Notes under the pieces: model-generated
The model's database searches: none
What the model was told of the DNA's origin: nothing
The model's input: the letters and a program-made list of their open reading frames with translations, nothing else
Shown: positions 1 through 8,896 of the stretch, piece by piece
Position numbering within the stretch: position 1 is the first letter of the stretch
Layout of the letters: the number at the start of each line of letters is the position of its first letter
Assembly (NCBI GenBank): GCA_021741155.1
Contig: JAIOYP010000018.1
Location: forward strand, 1 to 64,000
Direction: 5' to 3'
Source of the DNA: Flavobacteriales bacterium
GTDB taxonomy: Bacteria; Bacteroidota; Bacteroidia; UBA10329
DNA: 64,000 nt
Program-made: the position numbers and the translations under genes

Positions 1-2021
1 ACGAATTCCAACTCATAGCAGACTTTAAACCCATGGGCGATCAGCCCACGGCCATCAAGCAATTGGTCGAGGGTGTAGAAGCTGGCGATGCGCACCAAGT
101 GCTCCTTGGTGTAACAGGTTCGGGTAAAACGTTCACAATGGCGAATGTGATTGCGCAAACGGGACGGCCAACACTCATTCTCAGCCACAACAAAACCCTT
201 GCAGCGCAACTTTTTGGCGAATTCAAACAGTTCTTTCCTAATAACGCGGTTGAGTATTACGTTTCGTACTACGATTACTACCAGCCTGAGGCTTATTTAC
301 CAGTTACTGACACGTACATTGAGAAGGATCTTCAGATAAATGATGAGATTGAAAAGCACCGATTAAGTGCTGCCTCTACGCTACTTTCAGGAAGGCGCGA
401 TGTGGTTGTCATTTCTTCCGTTTCGTGCATTTATGGCATCGGAAATCCCACCGATTTTCAGAACAATACGATAGAGATTAAAGTCGGACAACAAATTAGT
501 CGTGAGAAATTCCTGCATAGCTTGGTGTCGAGTCTGTACGCTCGTTCTAATGAAACGCTGGAACGTGGACAATTCCGCGTGAAAGGTGATACAATTGACG
601 TCTACCTCGCTTACGCTGATTACGCCTACCGGGTGTTCTTCTTTGGGAATGAGATTGAGGAAATTGAAAAGATCGACCCAAAAAGCGGTTCAACGATGGA
701 GACGTTGCAACGCGCTGTCATCTATCCAGCCAACAACTTCGTGACCTCGAAAGACACGCTTCTACAGAAGATTTGGGAGATTCAGGAAGACATGGTGAAG
801 CAGGTGGATTATTTCAAGGAAACCGGGAAGCCACTTGAAGCCAAACGCTTGCAAGAACGTGTGGAATACGACATCGAAATGATGCGTGAACTCGGCTATT
901 GTTCGGGAATCGAGAACTATTCGAGGTACTTCGATGGACGAAAAGCAGGAACTCGTCCATTCTGTTTGATGGATTATTTTCCAGACGATTTTCTCATGTT
1001 TATTGATGAAAGCCACGTGACTGTCTCGCAAATTGGAGCCATGTATGGTGGCGATAGAAGCCGAAAAGAAAATTTGGTCGGCTACGGATTTCGACTTCCA
1101 TCAGCTATGGACAACCGTCCGTTAAAGTTTGATGAATTTGAAAGCATTACCAATCAAATGATTTACGTTTCGGCAACGCCAGCTGACTACGAATTGGAGA
1201 AAAGTGGTGGTATCGTTGCCGAACAAATCATCCGTCCAACAGGATTATTAGACCCAATCATTGAAGTCCGCCCAAGTGTAAATCAGGTGGATGATTTGCT
1301 TGATATGGTGGATAAGACCGTTAAGAAAAAAGAGCGAGTTCTCGTAACCACCCTCACCAAACGGATGTCCGAAGAATTGGCCAAATACATGGCACGGCTG
1401 GGTGTAAACTGTCGCTACATCCATTCAGAAGTTGACACGGTAGAACGTGTGGAAATTCTCCGCGATTTGCGTTTAGGAAACTTCGATGTGCTTATCGGAA
1501 TCAACTTGCTTCGCGAAGGTTTGGACTTGCCAGAAGTAAGCCTTGTAGCCATTTTGGATGCCGACAAGGAAGGCTTTCTTCGTTCGTCACGGTCGCTTAC
1601 TCAAACTGCTGGTCGTGCTGCACGTAACGTAAACGGGCTCGTCATCATGTATGCTGATAAGATTACAAAGTCGATGCGGCAGACGATTGACGAAACGGAA
1701 CGAAGACGCGAAAAACAGATTAAATTCAACACAGATAACGGCATGGTTCCGACTGCTTTGAAAAAGTCGCGTGAAGCAATCATGGGTCAAACTTCAGTGG
1801 CTGGCGACATGAAACGCAGAGCGAAATACGACATTCAAGTTGACATCAATCAGGCTGCCGAAGAAGGTGTTGCCTATCTAAGCAAGGACGAGCTGAAAAA
1901 GCGCCTTGGTCAAACTCGCGTTTTCATGGAACAGGCCGCCAAGGAATTGGATTTCCTAGAAGCTGCGCGTTTGCGTGATGAAATGAAGGTTATTGAATTG
2001 CAGATTAATAAATCGTTGTAG
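1..2021 (+). CDS. uvrB: Excinuclease ABC subunit UvrB (5' end outside window)
   Basis: UvrB is the DNA-damage verification helicase of nucleotide excision repair; it receives the lesion from UvrA and recruits UvrC. The frame is open to the window edge: codons from base 3 read EFQLIADFKP before the ATG at 33, which is the usual UvrB amino terminus, so the real start lies just upstream and the ATG at 33 is internal. Seen in order are Walker A (GVTGSGKT), the damage-probing beta-hairpin region (YYDYYQPEAYLP), the DESHVT block, the helicase motif with QTAGRAARN, and a C-terminal UVR domain (KKRLGQTRVFMEQAAKELDF) that contacts UvrC. The TAG stop overlaps a palindromic repeat beginning at 2021. Confidence 0.97.
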   Translation, partial: EFQLIADFKPMGDQPTAIKQLVEGVEAGDAHQVLLGVTGSGKTFTMANVIAQTGRPTLILSHNKTLAAQLFGEFKQFFPNNAVEYYVSYYDYYQPEAYLPVTDTYIEKDLQINDEIEKHRLSAASTLLSGRRDVVVISSVSCIYGIGNPTDFQNNTIEIKVGQQISREKFLHSLVSSLYARSNETLERGQFRVKGDTIDVYLAYADYAYRVFFFGNEIEEIEKIDPKSGSTMETLQRAVIYPANNFVTSKDTLLQKIWEIQEDMVKQVDYFKETGKPLEAKRLQERVEYDIEMMRELGYCSGIENYSRYFDGRKAGTRPFCLMDYFPDDFLMFIDESHVTVSQIGAMYGGDRSRKENLVGYGFRLPSAMDNRPLKFDEFESITNQMIYVSATPADYELEKSGGIVAEQIIRPTGLLDPIIEVRPSVNQVDDLLDMVDKTVKKKERVLVTTLTKRMSEELAKYMARLGVNCRYIHSEVDTVERVEILRDLRLGNFDVLIGINLLREGLDLPEVSLVAILDADKEGFLRSSRSLTQTAGRAARNVNGLVIMYADKITKSMRQTIDETERRREKQIKFNTDNGMVPTALKKSREAIMGQTSVAGDMKRRAKYDIQVDINQAAEEGVAYLSKDELKKRLGQTRVFMEQAAKELDFLEAARLRDEMKVIELQINKSL

Positions 2022-2087
2022 AGACGTTGCATGCAACGTCTCCACAGACATGAAACGTCTCCACAGACATGCAACGTCTCCACTAAG
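2021..2087. repeat. 22-bp GAGACG palindrome plus three 19-bp tandem units
   Basis: Bases 2021-2042 form a perfect palindrome with half-site GAGACGTTGCA. From 2031 a 19-base unit (ATGCAACGTCTCCACAGAC and a variant) repeats at 2050 and, partly, at 2069. The G of the uvrB stop TAG is the first base of the palindrome. A second palindrome of the same length and outer arms follows nfeD at 24507. The hairpin could act as a transcription end between uvrB and the convergent lipoprotein gene, but no U-run follows it. Confidence 0.75.
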
Positions 2088-2092
2088 GAATC

Positions 2093-3109
2093 CTACGGTG
2101 TAAACGTAAATTCCCCCGGAATAACGCCCACCTCAAACGTATCGACAGCCGCGCCAGCAGCCGTGTAGCGATACACGTGTCCGTTAGAGTTGAAATCGCC
2201 TGCATCGGACACATAAATCATATCCGTTTCTGGGTCTGCATTCACCTTGTAGGCCGCTGTGCTAATAAAAGCGGTAGTTGGGATAGAAGTAGTAGCAACA
2301 TCCATTTTAAACACCCCACCATTTGCCCAATACAGAGCCGTTCCGGCAGCGTTGGTCTTTAGGCTTGAAGGGTAATCAGCAAGAGTAAAATCCAACGAAA
2401 TTTCAATGTCCATGTTTACAGGGTTAATGCACACCAGCTTTTGAGCTTCGGTTCCCCAACCTCCGTTGGTCATAATCCAAATTTTGCCGTTGGCATCCAT
2501 CACCACATTGCTTGGGCCCACGCCCACATTCACGCTATCCATCAGCGTATTGTTTAGCGTATTGATTTTATAGACCTGATTGGCGCCCGTTCCGGCAGCA
2601 ATTACACCGCTAGAGGTCTTCACCATTTCCTCGATTTGCCCCGTAACAGCAATGGTTCCACTTGTAGCCAGCGTTTGTGGATCGAAGATGGTGATGACAC
2701 CCGAAAACAGATCAGAGACATACGCCTTTGTATTTGTAACCACACAGATATAACGTGGAGACGAAAGACCTGTAATGGTTCCTTTTGAACTCAGGTCTTC
2801 CAAATTAACCACTTCAATTTTACCTGAATTATTGACCACAATGAAACCAAGGTCACCAATCGTTACCATGCTTTGGCCTACATCGCCAAGCGGAATGGAA
2901 TTGACCGAAGTGAACACGCCATTGCTCATGGTATCGTTGTATTTATTGAAGAACGAAAGACTGGCATTTCCTGCTTGGAAATTCCCTTCATGAACGACAA
3001 ACACACCTTTTGTGAATGAATCATAGTTCGTGGTGTCGTCTGGATCCTTGGTATCGCAAGAAGCAAGGGTTAAAATGGCGGCAAGCGGCAATAGAAACAA
3101 CTTTTTCAT
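2093..3109 (-). CDS. BtuG-like YncE/DUF5074 beta-propeller lipoprotein
   Basis: This is a 338-residue surface-type lipoprotein. The signal peptide ends in the lipobox LASC (Cys19), followed by an acidic linker (DTKDPDD) typical of exported Bacteroidota lipoproteins. The rest is a series of short beta-rich repeats such as GKIEVVNLEDL and SGVITIFDPQTL, as in YncE/DUF5074 propellers. The gene lies 18 bases behind a TonB receptor whose leader is a B12 riboswitch. In Bacteroides, BtuG is a surface propeller lipoprotein that binds vitamin B12 and works with BtuB. A B12-capturing role here is inferred from fold and context, not from residue-level evidence. Confidence 0.75.
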   Translation of the reverse strand: MKKLFLLPLAAILTLASCDTKDPDDTTNYDSFTKGVFVVHEGNFQAGNASLSFFNKYNDTMSNGVFTSVNSIPLGDVGQSMVTIGDLGFIVVNNSGKIEVVNLEDLSSKGTITGLSSPRYICVVTNTKAYVSDLFSGVITIFDPQTLATSGTIAVTGQIEEMVKTSSGVIAAGTGANQVYKINTLNNTLMDSVNVGVGPSNVVMDANGKIWIMTNGGWGTEAQKLVCINPVNMDIEISLDFTLADYPSSLKTNAAGTALYWANGGVFKMDVATTSIPTTAFISTAAYKVNADPETDMIYVSDAGDFNSNGHVYRYTAAGAAVDTFEVGVIPGEFTFTP

Positions 3110-3127
3110 AGGTACTTATAGTTTAGA

Positions 3128-5020
3128 TTAATTGAATTGATAACTAAGATTTATGAGAAATGAACGACCCGGCATTGGTCGCCAAGCAATGGTTTGATAG
3201 GCGATATTAAACAGATTATCAACCGTGAAGTTGATGCCCATCGTATGCTTTTTGAGGGTGTATTCGTAGCCAAGCGTCACGTAACTAATCTGATAGGCGG
3301 GCAACGAACTCTTGTTGTCGGATGTTGTGTAGCGCAATCCCGTGAACTGATGTCCGTACAGCAAAAACAGCTTCGCGAAATGCACCGAGAAATGCGCTTT
3401 GGCCTGATGCAGCGGCACATAGATGAGCTGATTTCCAACCGAGGCATCGTTGGCAGTGGCACCTTCGGTTACTTTGGAAGAAACCCACGTGTAAGCACCA
3501 TTTAGTTTAAAAAGCAGTTTCCCCGTTGTAACCGAAGCCTCCAGTTTGGTCTCAATTCCCTTGGATGAAACCGCTCGTTTGTTCTGCGGTGTCCACACGT
3601 TTCCTTGCGGTAGCCAGATAATCCAATTGTCAATCTCCGATTGGAAATAAGTGGCATCGAACCCAAAACGGAAGGTCTTGATTCCCGTCTTAAAGGCCAA
3701 TCCACCTTCCCAACTAAAACCTGTTTCGTTCTTCAAGTCACGATTACCACCAGGAACCCAATACAAATCATCCAGCGTGGCGGCACGAAAATTACGCGCC
3801 ACGTTTCCTTTGATGGAGAACCATTTGGTTGGCTTCACCTCTACTCCAACCAAGCCTTGAAAAGGGCTGAACGTTCCGTCAATCACATCCTCCCGAACGA
3901 GAACTTGGGCGGCCACCCACTTCTTGGGCACATATTTGAGCGAAGCAAAGGCCGCTTGCCAAAAGCGCCAATGCGGCTGCGAACGGTAAGAACTATCAGA
4001 GCGAGCATGCTCGTTGAATGCATCTCCGCCAGCCTCAAAATGCAGGTTATACCCCAAATCCAACTTGTAGCGGACCAAGTTCTTATTGGCCTGATAGAGA
4101 TGATGGAAGGTGTATTCGTTCTGATCGAAATACTGCTGATTGCCGTAGATGTACGCGGCCGTGGCGGTAATCACGGACTTCTTACCAATTCGCCTCCATT
4201 TGAGAGAAGCCCAAATGTCGCGGTCAAAGAGCGTCTCAATAGAAGCCACCATCAACATAGATGGCGGCAATTCCTTACTCACCTGCGAATAATAAACCGT
4301 GGCGGAAAGCGTGTTCCTCTGGTTGATGTTCAGACCTAAACTCTTCGTAAAACCGATACGCTTAACCAAGGCATGTTCGAGCATCTTATCCTCCTGAGCA
4401 ATGGTTGCCAGATTCCGAAACTTGAAGTTGTTCCTAGAGGTCTGATATTCAATCGATGTACTTCCGAAGAGCTTCTTGTACCTATCTCTGAGCAGCAGCG
4501 AAACACCGTAAGTCCCGAACGAACCTGCATAGCCATTCAGCTTTACATCCACGCCATCCTCCGTTCTTGGCTTGGTGGAAAGAAGCTCAATCGTCCCTCC
4601 TATTCCACCCGAATTATTGGTGAGTCCAGCACCGCCATACAACACACGAACCCCAGAAACGCCACTCAACGAAACGGTTGAAAGGTCGGTCTGTCCCAAC
4701 ATCGGATCATTAATAGGAATGCCATCCCACACCACCTGTGTGTGCTGCGGACCGCTTCCGCGAACAGAGAAAACGGCAGTCCCGCCAGGATTGTACGAAC
4801 GCGTGGAGATGAAACTCTCGGTTTCGAGCACCTGCGTCAGTCCTTTCGATTGCAAAAGTTTGTAAAGCAGCGTATCGGTTTCGGAAACAGATGAACCAAT
4901 CGCCTCTTCTATCCGCTGTTCGGTAACGGTCACTTCGGGATAGACCAAGCTATCGCTAACCTGCGCAAAACAGATTGCACTTACTGCAATAAATACAAGG
5001 CACAAGCCTATATTTTTCAT
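3128..5020 (-). CDS. btuB: TonB-dependent outer membrane receptor, probably for cobalamin (BtuB-like)
   Basis: This 630-residue protein has a signal peptide (cleavage near CFAQ), a plug domain at about 30-150 (TEQRIEEAIGSS, then SVRGSGPQHTQVVWDGIPIN and GGIGGTIELL) and a 22-strand-type barrel to the end. The length is normal for BtuB-like receptors, which import corrinoids using TonB energy. Specificity is inferred from the B12 riboswitch in its leader and the BtuG-like gene behind it. Both genes run leftward and appear to be one operon, repressed when cobalamin is plentiful. No carboxypeptidase-like N-terminal domain of the SusC type is present, which fits a BtuB rather than a SusC receptor. 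Confidence 0.85.
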   Translation of the reverse strand: MKNIGLCLVFIAVSAICFAQVSDSLVYPEVTVTEQRIEEAIGSSVSETDTLLYKLLQSKGLTQVLETESFISTRSYNPGGTAVFSVRGSGPQHTQVVWDGIPINDPMLGQTDLSTVSLSGVSGVRVLYGGAGLTNNSGGIGGTIELLSTKPRTEDGVDVKLNGYAGSFGTYGVSLLLRDRYKKLFGSTSIEYQTSRNNFKFRNLATIAQEDKMLEHALVKRIGFTKSLGLNINQRNTLSATVYYSQVSKELPPSMLMVASIETLFDRDIWASLKWRRIGKKSVITATAAYIYGNQQYFDQNEYTFHHLYQANKNLVRYKLDLGYNLHFEAGGDAFNEHARSDSSYRSQPHWRFWQAAFASLKYVPKKWVAAQVLVREDVIDGTFSPFQGLVGVEVKPTKWFSIKGNVARNFRAATLDDLYWVPGGNRDLKNETGFSWEGGLAFKTGIKTFRFGFDATYFQSEIDNWIIWLPQGNVWTPQNKRAVSSKGIETKLEASVTTGKLLFKLNGAYTWVSSKVTEGATANDASVGNQLIYVPLHQAKAHFSVHFAKLFLLYGHQFTGLRYTTSDNKSSLPAYQISYVTLGYEYTLKKHTMGINFTVDNLFNIAYQTIAWRPMPGRSFLINLSYQFN

Positions 5021-5072
5021 CTTAACAGTCCTACTTCCGACCTTTCTCCCGAAGGCGATGGAAATGTGCTGC

Positions 5073-5235
5073 TTTGGGCAGGTCTTCTGACTTACTCGAA
5101 CCTGTTGGTCTTCCCATCCTAATTTCTTAAGGCAGTGACCGAGAATAACAGGTCTTCATCGAGCTTACAGCTACGGGAATAGTACCGGACTTACACCGAT
5201 TTCCCTTTTAATCTCTCATCTCAGTTGAGATGATT
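5073..5235 (-). promoter_or_regulatory. Cobalamin (AdoCbl-type) riboswitch
   Basis: Read on the minus strand the leader shows the conserved B12-riboswitch blocks in order: GGGAAATCGGTGTAAGTCCG, GCTGTAAGC, GGTCACTGCC, GGATGGGAAGACC and finally AGTCAGAAGACCTGCC, the B12-box end. It lies between a promoter at 5253-5281 and the receptor start at 5020. Ligand binding would be expected to shut down expression of the receptor and lipoprotein. Confidence 0.95.
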
Positions 5236-5252
5236 GAGAACCAAAAGCGGGG

Positions 5253-5281
5253 CGAATGTAGGAATTAGTTGAAGCGCCAAA
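5253..5281 (-). promoter_or_regulatory. Bacteroidota-type promoter of the B12 uptake operon
   Basis: On the minus strand TTTG (5278-5281) is followed after 17 bases by TACATTCG (5253-5260), one mismatch from the TANNTTTG -7 box. The predicted transcript would start just ahead of the riboswitch. Confidence 0.5.
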
Positions 5282-5314
5282 CCTCTTTCAACGGAGAACT
5301 TATCATGAGATAAA

Positions 5315-6286
5315 TCAGAAAACGAATTTCTGCGTTACCCACGCGTCCGCTATTCTAACACGAACGAAATAAAGTCCGCGTGGAAAGTCGACAGGCAGGC
5401 TGAACAGATTGGTATTTGGAGTAAATGCTCCAATCAGCTTACCATCGACAGCGGAAAGTTCAATCTGCCGCATCGGTTTTTCGCTCCTGATAGAAAGCAA
5501 ACTGCCATTTCGGATAATGTCAACGGCTTCTATTGTTGTTTCTGCTATTCCGCTCGGAGATTGAGTGCCAATACAATTCGTGTAGAATGGAATTTGGAGC
5601 GTGCTGCTATCGTTATCAAACCAAGCAAAATACTGTTGAATGGTGGGTGAGTTATACCACGAACCAGCAGTTGCCGTCATGGTGGGGCCACCGCCTGTTG
5701 GCTCGCCTAACGCAATGAGCGTGTAGCTGTACATTCCTTTGGGCAAACAGAAACGCTCTTCCCAATGTTGCCCTTGTGCTTCCATGGTAAAAGTGCCAGA
5801 TTCAATCACCGCATTGGCACTATCCAAAAGACTCCAAGCGAAATCGCCTAGCACCAAAGCACCGCCCCAATTCTCAAACGCAAGAATGATTGAATCGCAT
5901 TCGTTTGGCGTGCAGAGCGATTCATTCAATGTCCATTCGCAGGCTAAATCAGAATAGAAACCTGTGTGCAGTTGCAGCACACCCACGAAATTCTCCAGCG
6001 GATTCTGAACTCCAGGACGAACATTCAAATGATGAACCGATTGCTGACCAATACCGAAATAATTGACGGTCTCCTTCGCAACGGTATCTCCGTTCGTGTT
6101 AATCAAGACGAAGCCCGGATAATCGAATAACTCACCTGTGGTATTGTTGTTTTCAACCGAAACCACAATCACCGAATCGGTGAAAGCGCTGTATTGAATG
6201 GACACAAAATCAAGGGAATCGCACACAGTTTGACTGAATGCGGTGGATGAAAGGAGGATAAAAAAAAAGGGAAAAAGGTGTTTCAT
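5315..6286 (-). CDS. Secreted protein with T9SS type A sorting domain
   Basis: This 323-residue protein has a signal peptide (MKHLFPFFFILLSSTAFSQ). A region of about 210 residues matches nothing I recognise. A C-terminal domain of about 70 residues (from ETTIEAVDIIRNGSLL, with KPMRQIELSAVDGKLI and FPRGLYFVRV, ending KFVF) looks like a type A sorting signal, so the protein is expected to leave through the type IX system. Four cysteines in the middle may pair. It starts six bases after the stop of the lipoprotein gene upstream (6292-6858), so the two probably share a transcript. The function of the cargo part is unknown. Confidence 0.7.
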   Translation of the reverse strand: MKHLFPFFFILLSSTAFSQTVCDSLDFVSIQYSAFTDSVIVVSVENNNTTGELFDYPGFVLINTNGDTVAKETVNYFGIGQQSVHHLNVRPGVQNPLENFVGVLQLHTGFYSDLACEWTLNESLCTPNECDSIILAFENWGGALVLGDFAWSLLDSANAVIESGTFTMEAQGQHWEERFCLPKGMYSYTLIALGEPTGGGPTMTATAGSWYNSPTIQQYFAWFDNDSSTLQIPFYTNCIGTQSPSGIAETTIEAVDIIRNGSLLSIRSEKPMRQIELSAVDGKLIGAFTPNTNLFSLPVDFPRGLYFVRVRIADAWVTQKFVF

Positions 6287-6291
6287 GCTGC

Positions 6292-6858
6292 CTATTTGAT
6301 TGCAACATTAAAAGTATAAGTATAGTCTATTGTTCCACCAGCATTCGATATGTCTCCGTCTGAGACACCAATTGCTTTTTTATCGGGATTATGAACAAGA
6401 GAGATTTTCAAAGTGCCAGAGGACGGGTTACCCGTAATGACAGATGTTTCAAATCCGATTGGAAACCCGTTACCGTCAAAATCTGAATAAGAAATAGATA
6501 AATCGAGAGAATCACTTACCTCATAAAAAATCTGATGGTTATCGCCTAATTCAACGTATTCGTGATTTAATAATCCACCAGCTCCAGTTGAGCCCAATGG
6601 GTAATTCCACAATCTCAAAAATCCATCATATGAGTGTCCTCCTCCAATACTATCGCTGCGTAAATATGGTTGATCATAGTTACTCCATTCACCATTTCCG
6701 TAGGAGAGATAATCTAGAGGATGCGCTAGAATTGAATCTAATCTGAGACCAAAAGTAATTACATTAATATCCAAATCATGTACGTCATCCTTCTTGCAAC
6801 CAGCCATAAAGACGAGAATGAAAATCGAAACGAATACGTGTTGTAGTTTAATTCCCAT
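6292..6858 (-). CDS. Hypothetical lipoprotein
   Basis: Starting at the ATG at 6858, this is a 188-residue protein with a lipoprotein signal peptide (HVFVSIFILVFMAGC, Cys20) and a KKDD tail after the cysteine. An upstream GTG at 6885 would add nine residues that do not look like a signal peptide, so the ATG is preferred. The mature part is rich in Asp, Gly, Ser and Tyr and ends in a beta-strand-like TIDYTYTFNVAIK. I recognise no family. It is followed at once by the T9SS-sorted gene and may be co-expressed with it. Confidence 0.65.
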   Translation of the reverse strand: MGIKLQHVFVSIFILVFMAGCKKDDVHDLDINVITFGLRLDSILAHPLDYLSYGNGEWSNYDQPYLRSDSIGGGHSYDGFLRLWNYPLGSTGAGGLLNHEYVELGDNHQIFYEVSDSLDLSISYSDFDGNGFPIGFETSVITGNPSSGTLKISLVHNPDKKAIGVSDGDISNAGGTIDYTYTFNVAIK

Positions 6859-6897
6859 CGGAAGCCCCAGCAACGATAGAATCACTGAATAATTGCA

Positions 6898-8100
6898 TCA
6901 ATGATGCAACAGCTTCTCTACTCCAATCTTAATTCTCCTTGCCGCTTCTTTCAGATTTGTTTCTGAGGTTGCATAAGAAAGTCGGATGTAGTTTGGTGCT
7001 CCAAAAGCTTCTCCCGGCACCATCGCCACGTGGCATTCATTGAGGAAATACATGCACAAGTCGTTGGCATCGTTCACCTCTTGTCCATTGAATGAGTGAC
7101 CAAAAAGCGCACTCACTTCCGGAAAGAGATAGAATGCTCCATCTGGTAATTTCGTCTTGAATCCTTCTATGTTTGAGAACAACTCAGTTACCAAATGACG
7201 TCTCTTTTCAAAAACATCACGCATCTCATTCAACCAAGCATCATCCATATTTAAAGCTTCAATACTGGCGCGTTGCGCGATGGAAGAGGCTCCTGATGTA
7301 ATCTGCCCTTGCATTTTGTCGCAAGCTTTGGTAATCCACAAAGGTGCTCCGATATAACCGATACGATAGCCCGTCATCGCGTATGCTTTTGAAACGCCAT
7401 TCACAGTAATCGTTTGGTTGTAAACCTCTGGGAATTGTGCCAAACTTTCGTGCTTTCCAATAAAGTTGATATGCTCGTAAATCTCATCCGAAATGGCAAA
7501 CACACCTGGGTGTTTTGCAATCACTTTGGCAAATCCTGCCAACTCGTCTTTCGTGTAAAACGAACCCGTTGGGTTACTTGGCGAACTGAAAATAATAAGC
7601 TTGGTATCGTCATTTATCGCTTCCTCCAACTCAGCTGCGCTCGATTTGAAGTTTGTTTCAATCCCGGCAGTTACAAACTTGGCCTTGCCTCCAGCCAACT
7701 TCACCAACTCCAAATAACTCACCCAATAAGGAGCAAGAATAATCACTTCATCACCCGGGTTCACCAAGCTCAAAATGACATTCGCAAGCGACTGCTTTGC
7801 TCCTGTTGAAACCAAAATCTGCTCAGGAGTGTAGGTCAATCCATTCTGACGTTTGAACTTTTCAGCAATTGCTTTTCGCAATTCTGGATAACCCGCCACA
7901 GGTGGATAATGGCTCCAGTTGTCGTCAACAGCTTTTTTGGCCGCTTCCTTCACTAGGTCAGGCACATTCATGTCCGGTTCGCCCAAACTCAACGAAATCA
8001 CATCAATGCCTTCTGCCTGTAACGCACGACTTCGTTGCGCCATAGCAATGGTTTGAGATTCACTTAGTTTCTTAATCCGTTCTGAAAGGTACTTGTCCAT
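6898..8100 (-). CDS. Aspartate aminotransferase (class I, PLP)
   Basis: A 400-residue fold-type I PLP enzyme that would interconvert aspartate and 2-oxoglutarate with oxaloacetate and glutamate. Visible motifs are SLGEPDMNVP at the N terminus, the SNPTG loop (SSPSNPTGSFY), the ISDEIYEH strand with the pyridine-binding Asp, the Schiff-base Lys in NGVSKAYAMTGYRIGY, and the substrate-binding Arg in PNYIRLSYA. Length and motifs fit the subgroup Ib enzymes usual in Bacteroidota. The ATG at 8100 (MDKYLSERIKKLS) is preferred over a TTG at 8118, because a TAGCTTTG promoter box occupies 8116-8123 on the same strand. Confidence 0.92.
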   Translation of the reverse strand: MDKYLSERIKKLSESQTIAMAQRSRALQAEGIDVISLSLGEPDMNVPDLVKEAAKKAVDDNWSHYPPVAGYPELRKAIAEKFKRQNGLTYTPEQILVSTGAKQSLANVILSLVNPGDEVIILAPYWVSYLELVKLAGGKAKFVTAGIETNFKSSAAELEEAINDDTKLIIFSSPSNPTGSFYTKDELAGFAKVIAKHPGVFAISDEIYEHINFIGKHESLAQFPEVYNQTITVNGVSKAYAMTGYRIGYIGAPLWITKACDKMQGQITSGASSIAQRASIEALNMDDAWLNEMRDVFEKRRHLVTELFSNIEGFKTKLPDGAFYLFPEVSALFGHSFNGQEVNDANDLCMYFLNECHVAMVPGEAFGAPNYIRLSYATSETNLKEAARRIKIGVEKLLHH

Positions 8101-8115
8101 AGCTGAAATTTTGCG

Positions 8116-8123
8116 CAAAGCTA
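8116..8123 (-). promoter_or_regulatory. -7 promoter box (TAGCTTTG) of the aminotransferase gene
   Basis: The minus strand reads TAGCTTTG, an exact TANNTTTG match, 15 bases before the ATG at 8100. No good -33 TTG was found at normal distance, so this is a partial promoter call. Confidence 0.45.
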
Positions 8124-8196
8124 AACAATGAGTGAAACGGAAATCCGTTCAAATGGAAATCGTCAATGAGATTATTAACGATATGACCAAGGAAGA

Positions 8197-8291
8197 CATG
8201 AAAGTGCCACAGATGCACAGATTCACACAGATTTTTCACAGAAAAGAATCCCGTAATCTGCGAAAATCTGTGCATTTGTGGCTAAAACATG
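8197..8291. repeat. CATG-bounded inverted repeat, copy A
   Basis: The element starts CATGAAAGTGCCACAGATGC and ends GCATTTGTGGCTAAAACATG, so the ends are near-perfect inverted complements around a CACAGATTTTTCACAGAAAA core. Copies B (22958-23061) and C (26177-26270) share ends and core, and a left-end fragment is at 24817. It contains no gene and resembles a non-autonomous dispersed element. Confidence 0.75.
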
Positions 8292-8344
8292 TTTATCGAC
8301 AGACTTATAAACTTTATCAACTTTGTGAACTATAAACTCAACAC

Positions 8345-8896
8345 ATGAACGAAGTAGTCTCTGTCATTCTCGAAATATTGAAATACACTGTTCCATCAGG
8401 AATCGTGTTCGCAACCGCTTATTTTCTATTGAAGAAATTCATGGAAGAGCAACGGCAAATTGCGCTCATTCAGGCCAACGCCAGTATTAAAGCGGCTGCG
8501 GTTCCGAGTTCGGGAATGATTCCGACACGACTACAAGCTTACGAGCGTTTGATTCTTTTTCTGGAACGAATTGAACCAAATCAAATGATTCCAAGAGTTC
8601 ATCGGCCAGCCATGACTTCATCCATTTTCAAGCGCGAACTTCAACGGACGATTCGCGAAGAGTTTGAGCACAACCTCACGCAGCAAATCTATGTTTCGAG
8701 CGAAGCTTGGAACAAGTTGATTGATAGTAGGAATGCCACGAATCAGTTGATTGAGTTGGCAGGAAAGAAAGTTGGCGACAATGCAACTGGAGTTCAGTTT
8801 AGCTCAGCGCTGTTTGAGATACTGGCAACGGCTGGCATTTCGCCAACAGCAGATGCCATTGAAACGCTGAAAGCGGAGGCGCGTCAGCTTTTGTAG
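8345..8896 (+). CDS. Conserved hypothetical membrane-anchored protein (possibly DUF7935-like)
   Basis: This 183-residue protein has one N-terminal membrane segment (about residues 10-30, VPSGIVFATAYFLLKKFMEE). The rest is largely helical and charged (RLQAYERLILFLERIEPNQM, TIREEFEHNLTQQIYVS). This architecture occurs in small Bacteroidota proteins of unknown function; the DUF7935 name is from memory. The last 13 bases overlap the end of convergent meaB. Nothing in the neighbourhood suggests a role. Confidence 0.7.
   Translation: MNEVVSVILEILKYTVPSGIVFATAYFLLKKFMEEQRQIALIQANASIKAAAVPSSGMIPTRLQAYERLILFLERIEPNQMIPRVHRPAMTSSIFKRELQRTIREEFEHNLTQQIYVSSEAWNKLIDSRNATNQLIELAGKKVGDNATGVQFSSALFEILATAGISPTADAIETLKAEARQLL

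Noticed and set aside
2031-2087. Three 19-base tandem units considered as a CRISPR fragment
   Set aside because: The units are contiguous without spacers and are linked to a palindrome; no cas gene is nearby.
3641-4339. 232-residue open frame antisense to the TonB receptor gene
   Set aside because: It lies wholly inside a clearly coding receptor gene, has no family resemblance, and its composition follows from the opposite strand's codon use.
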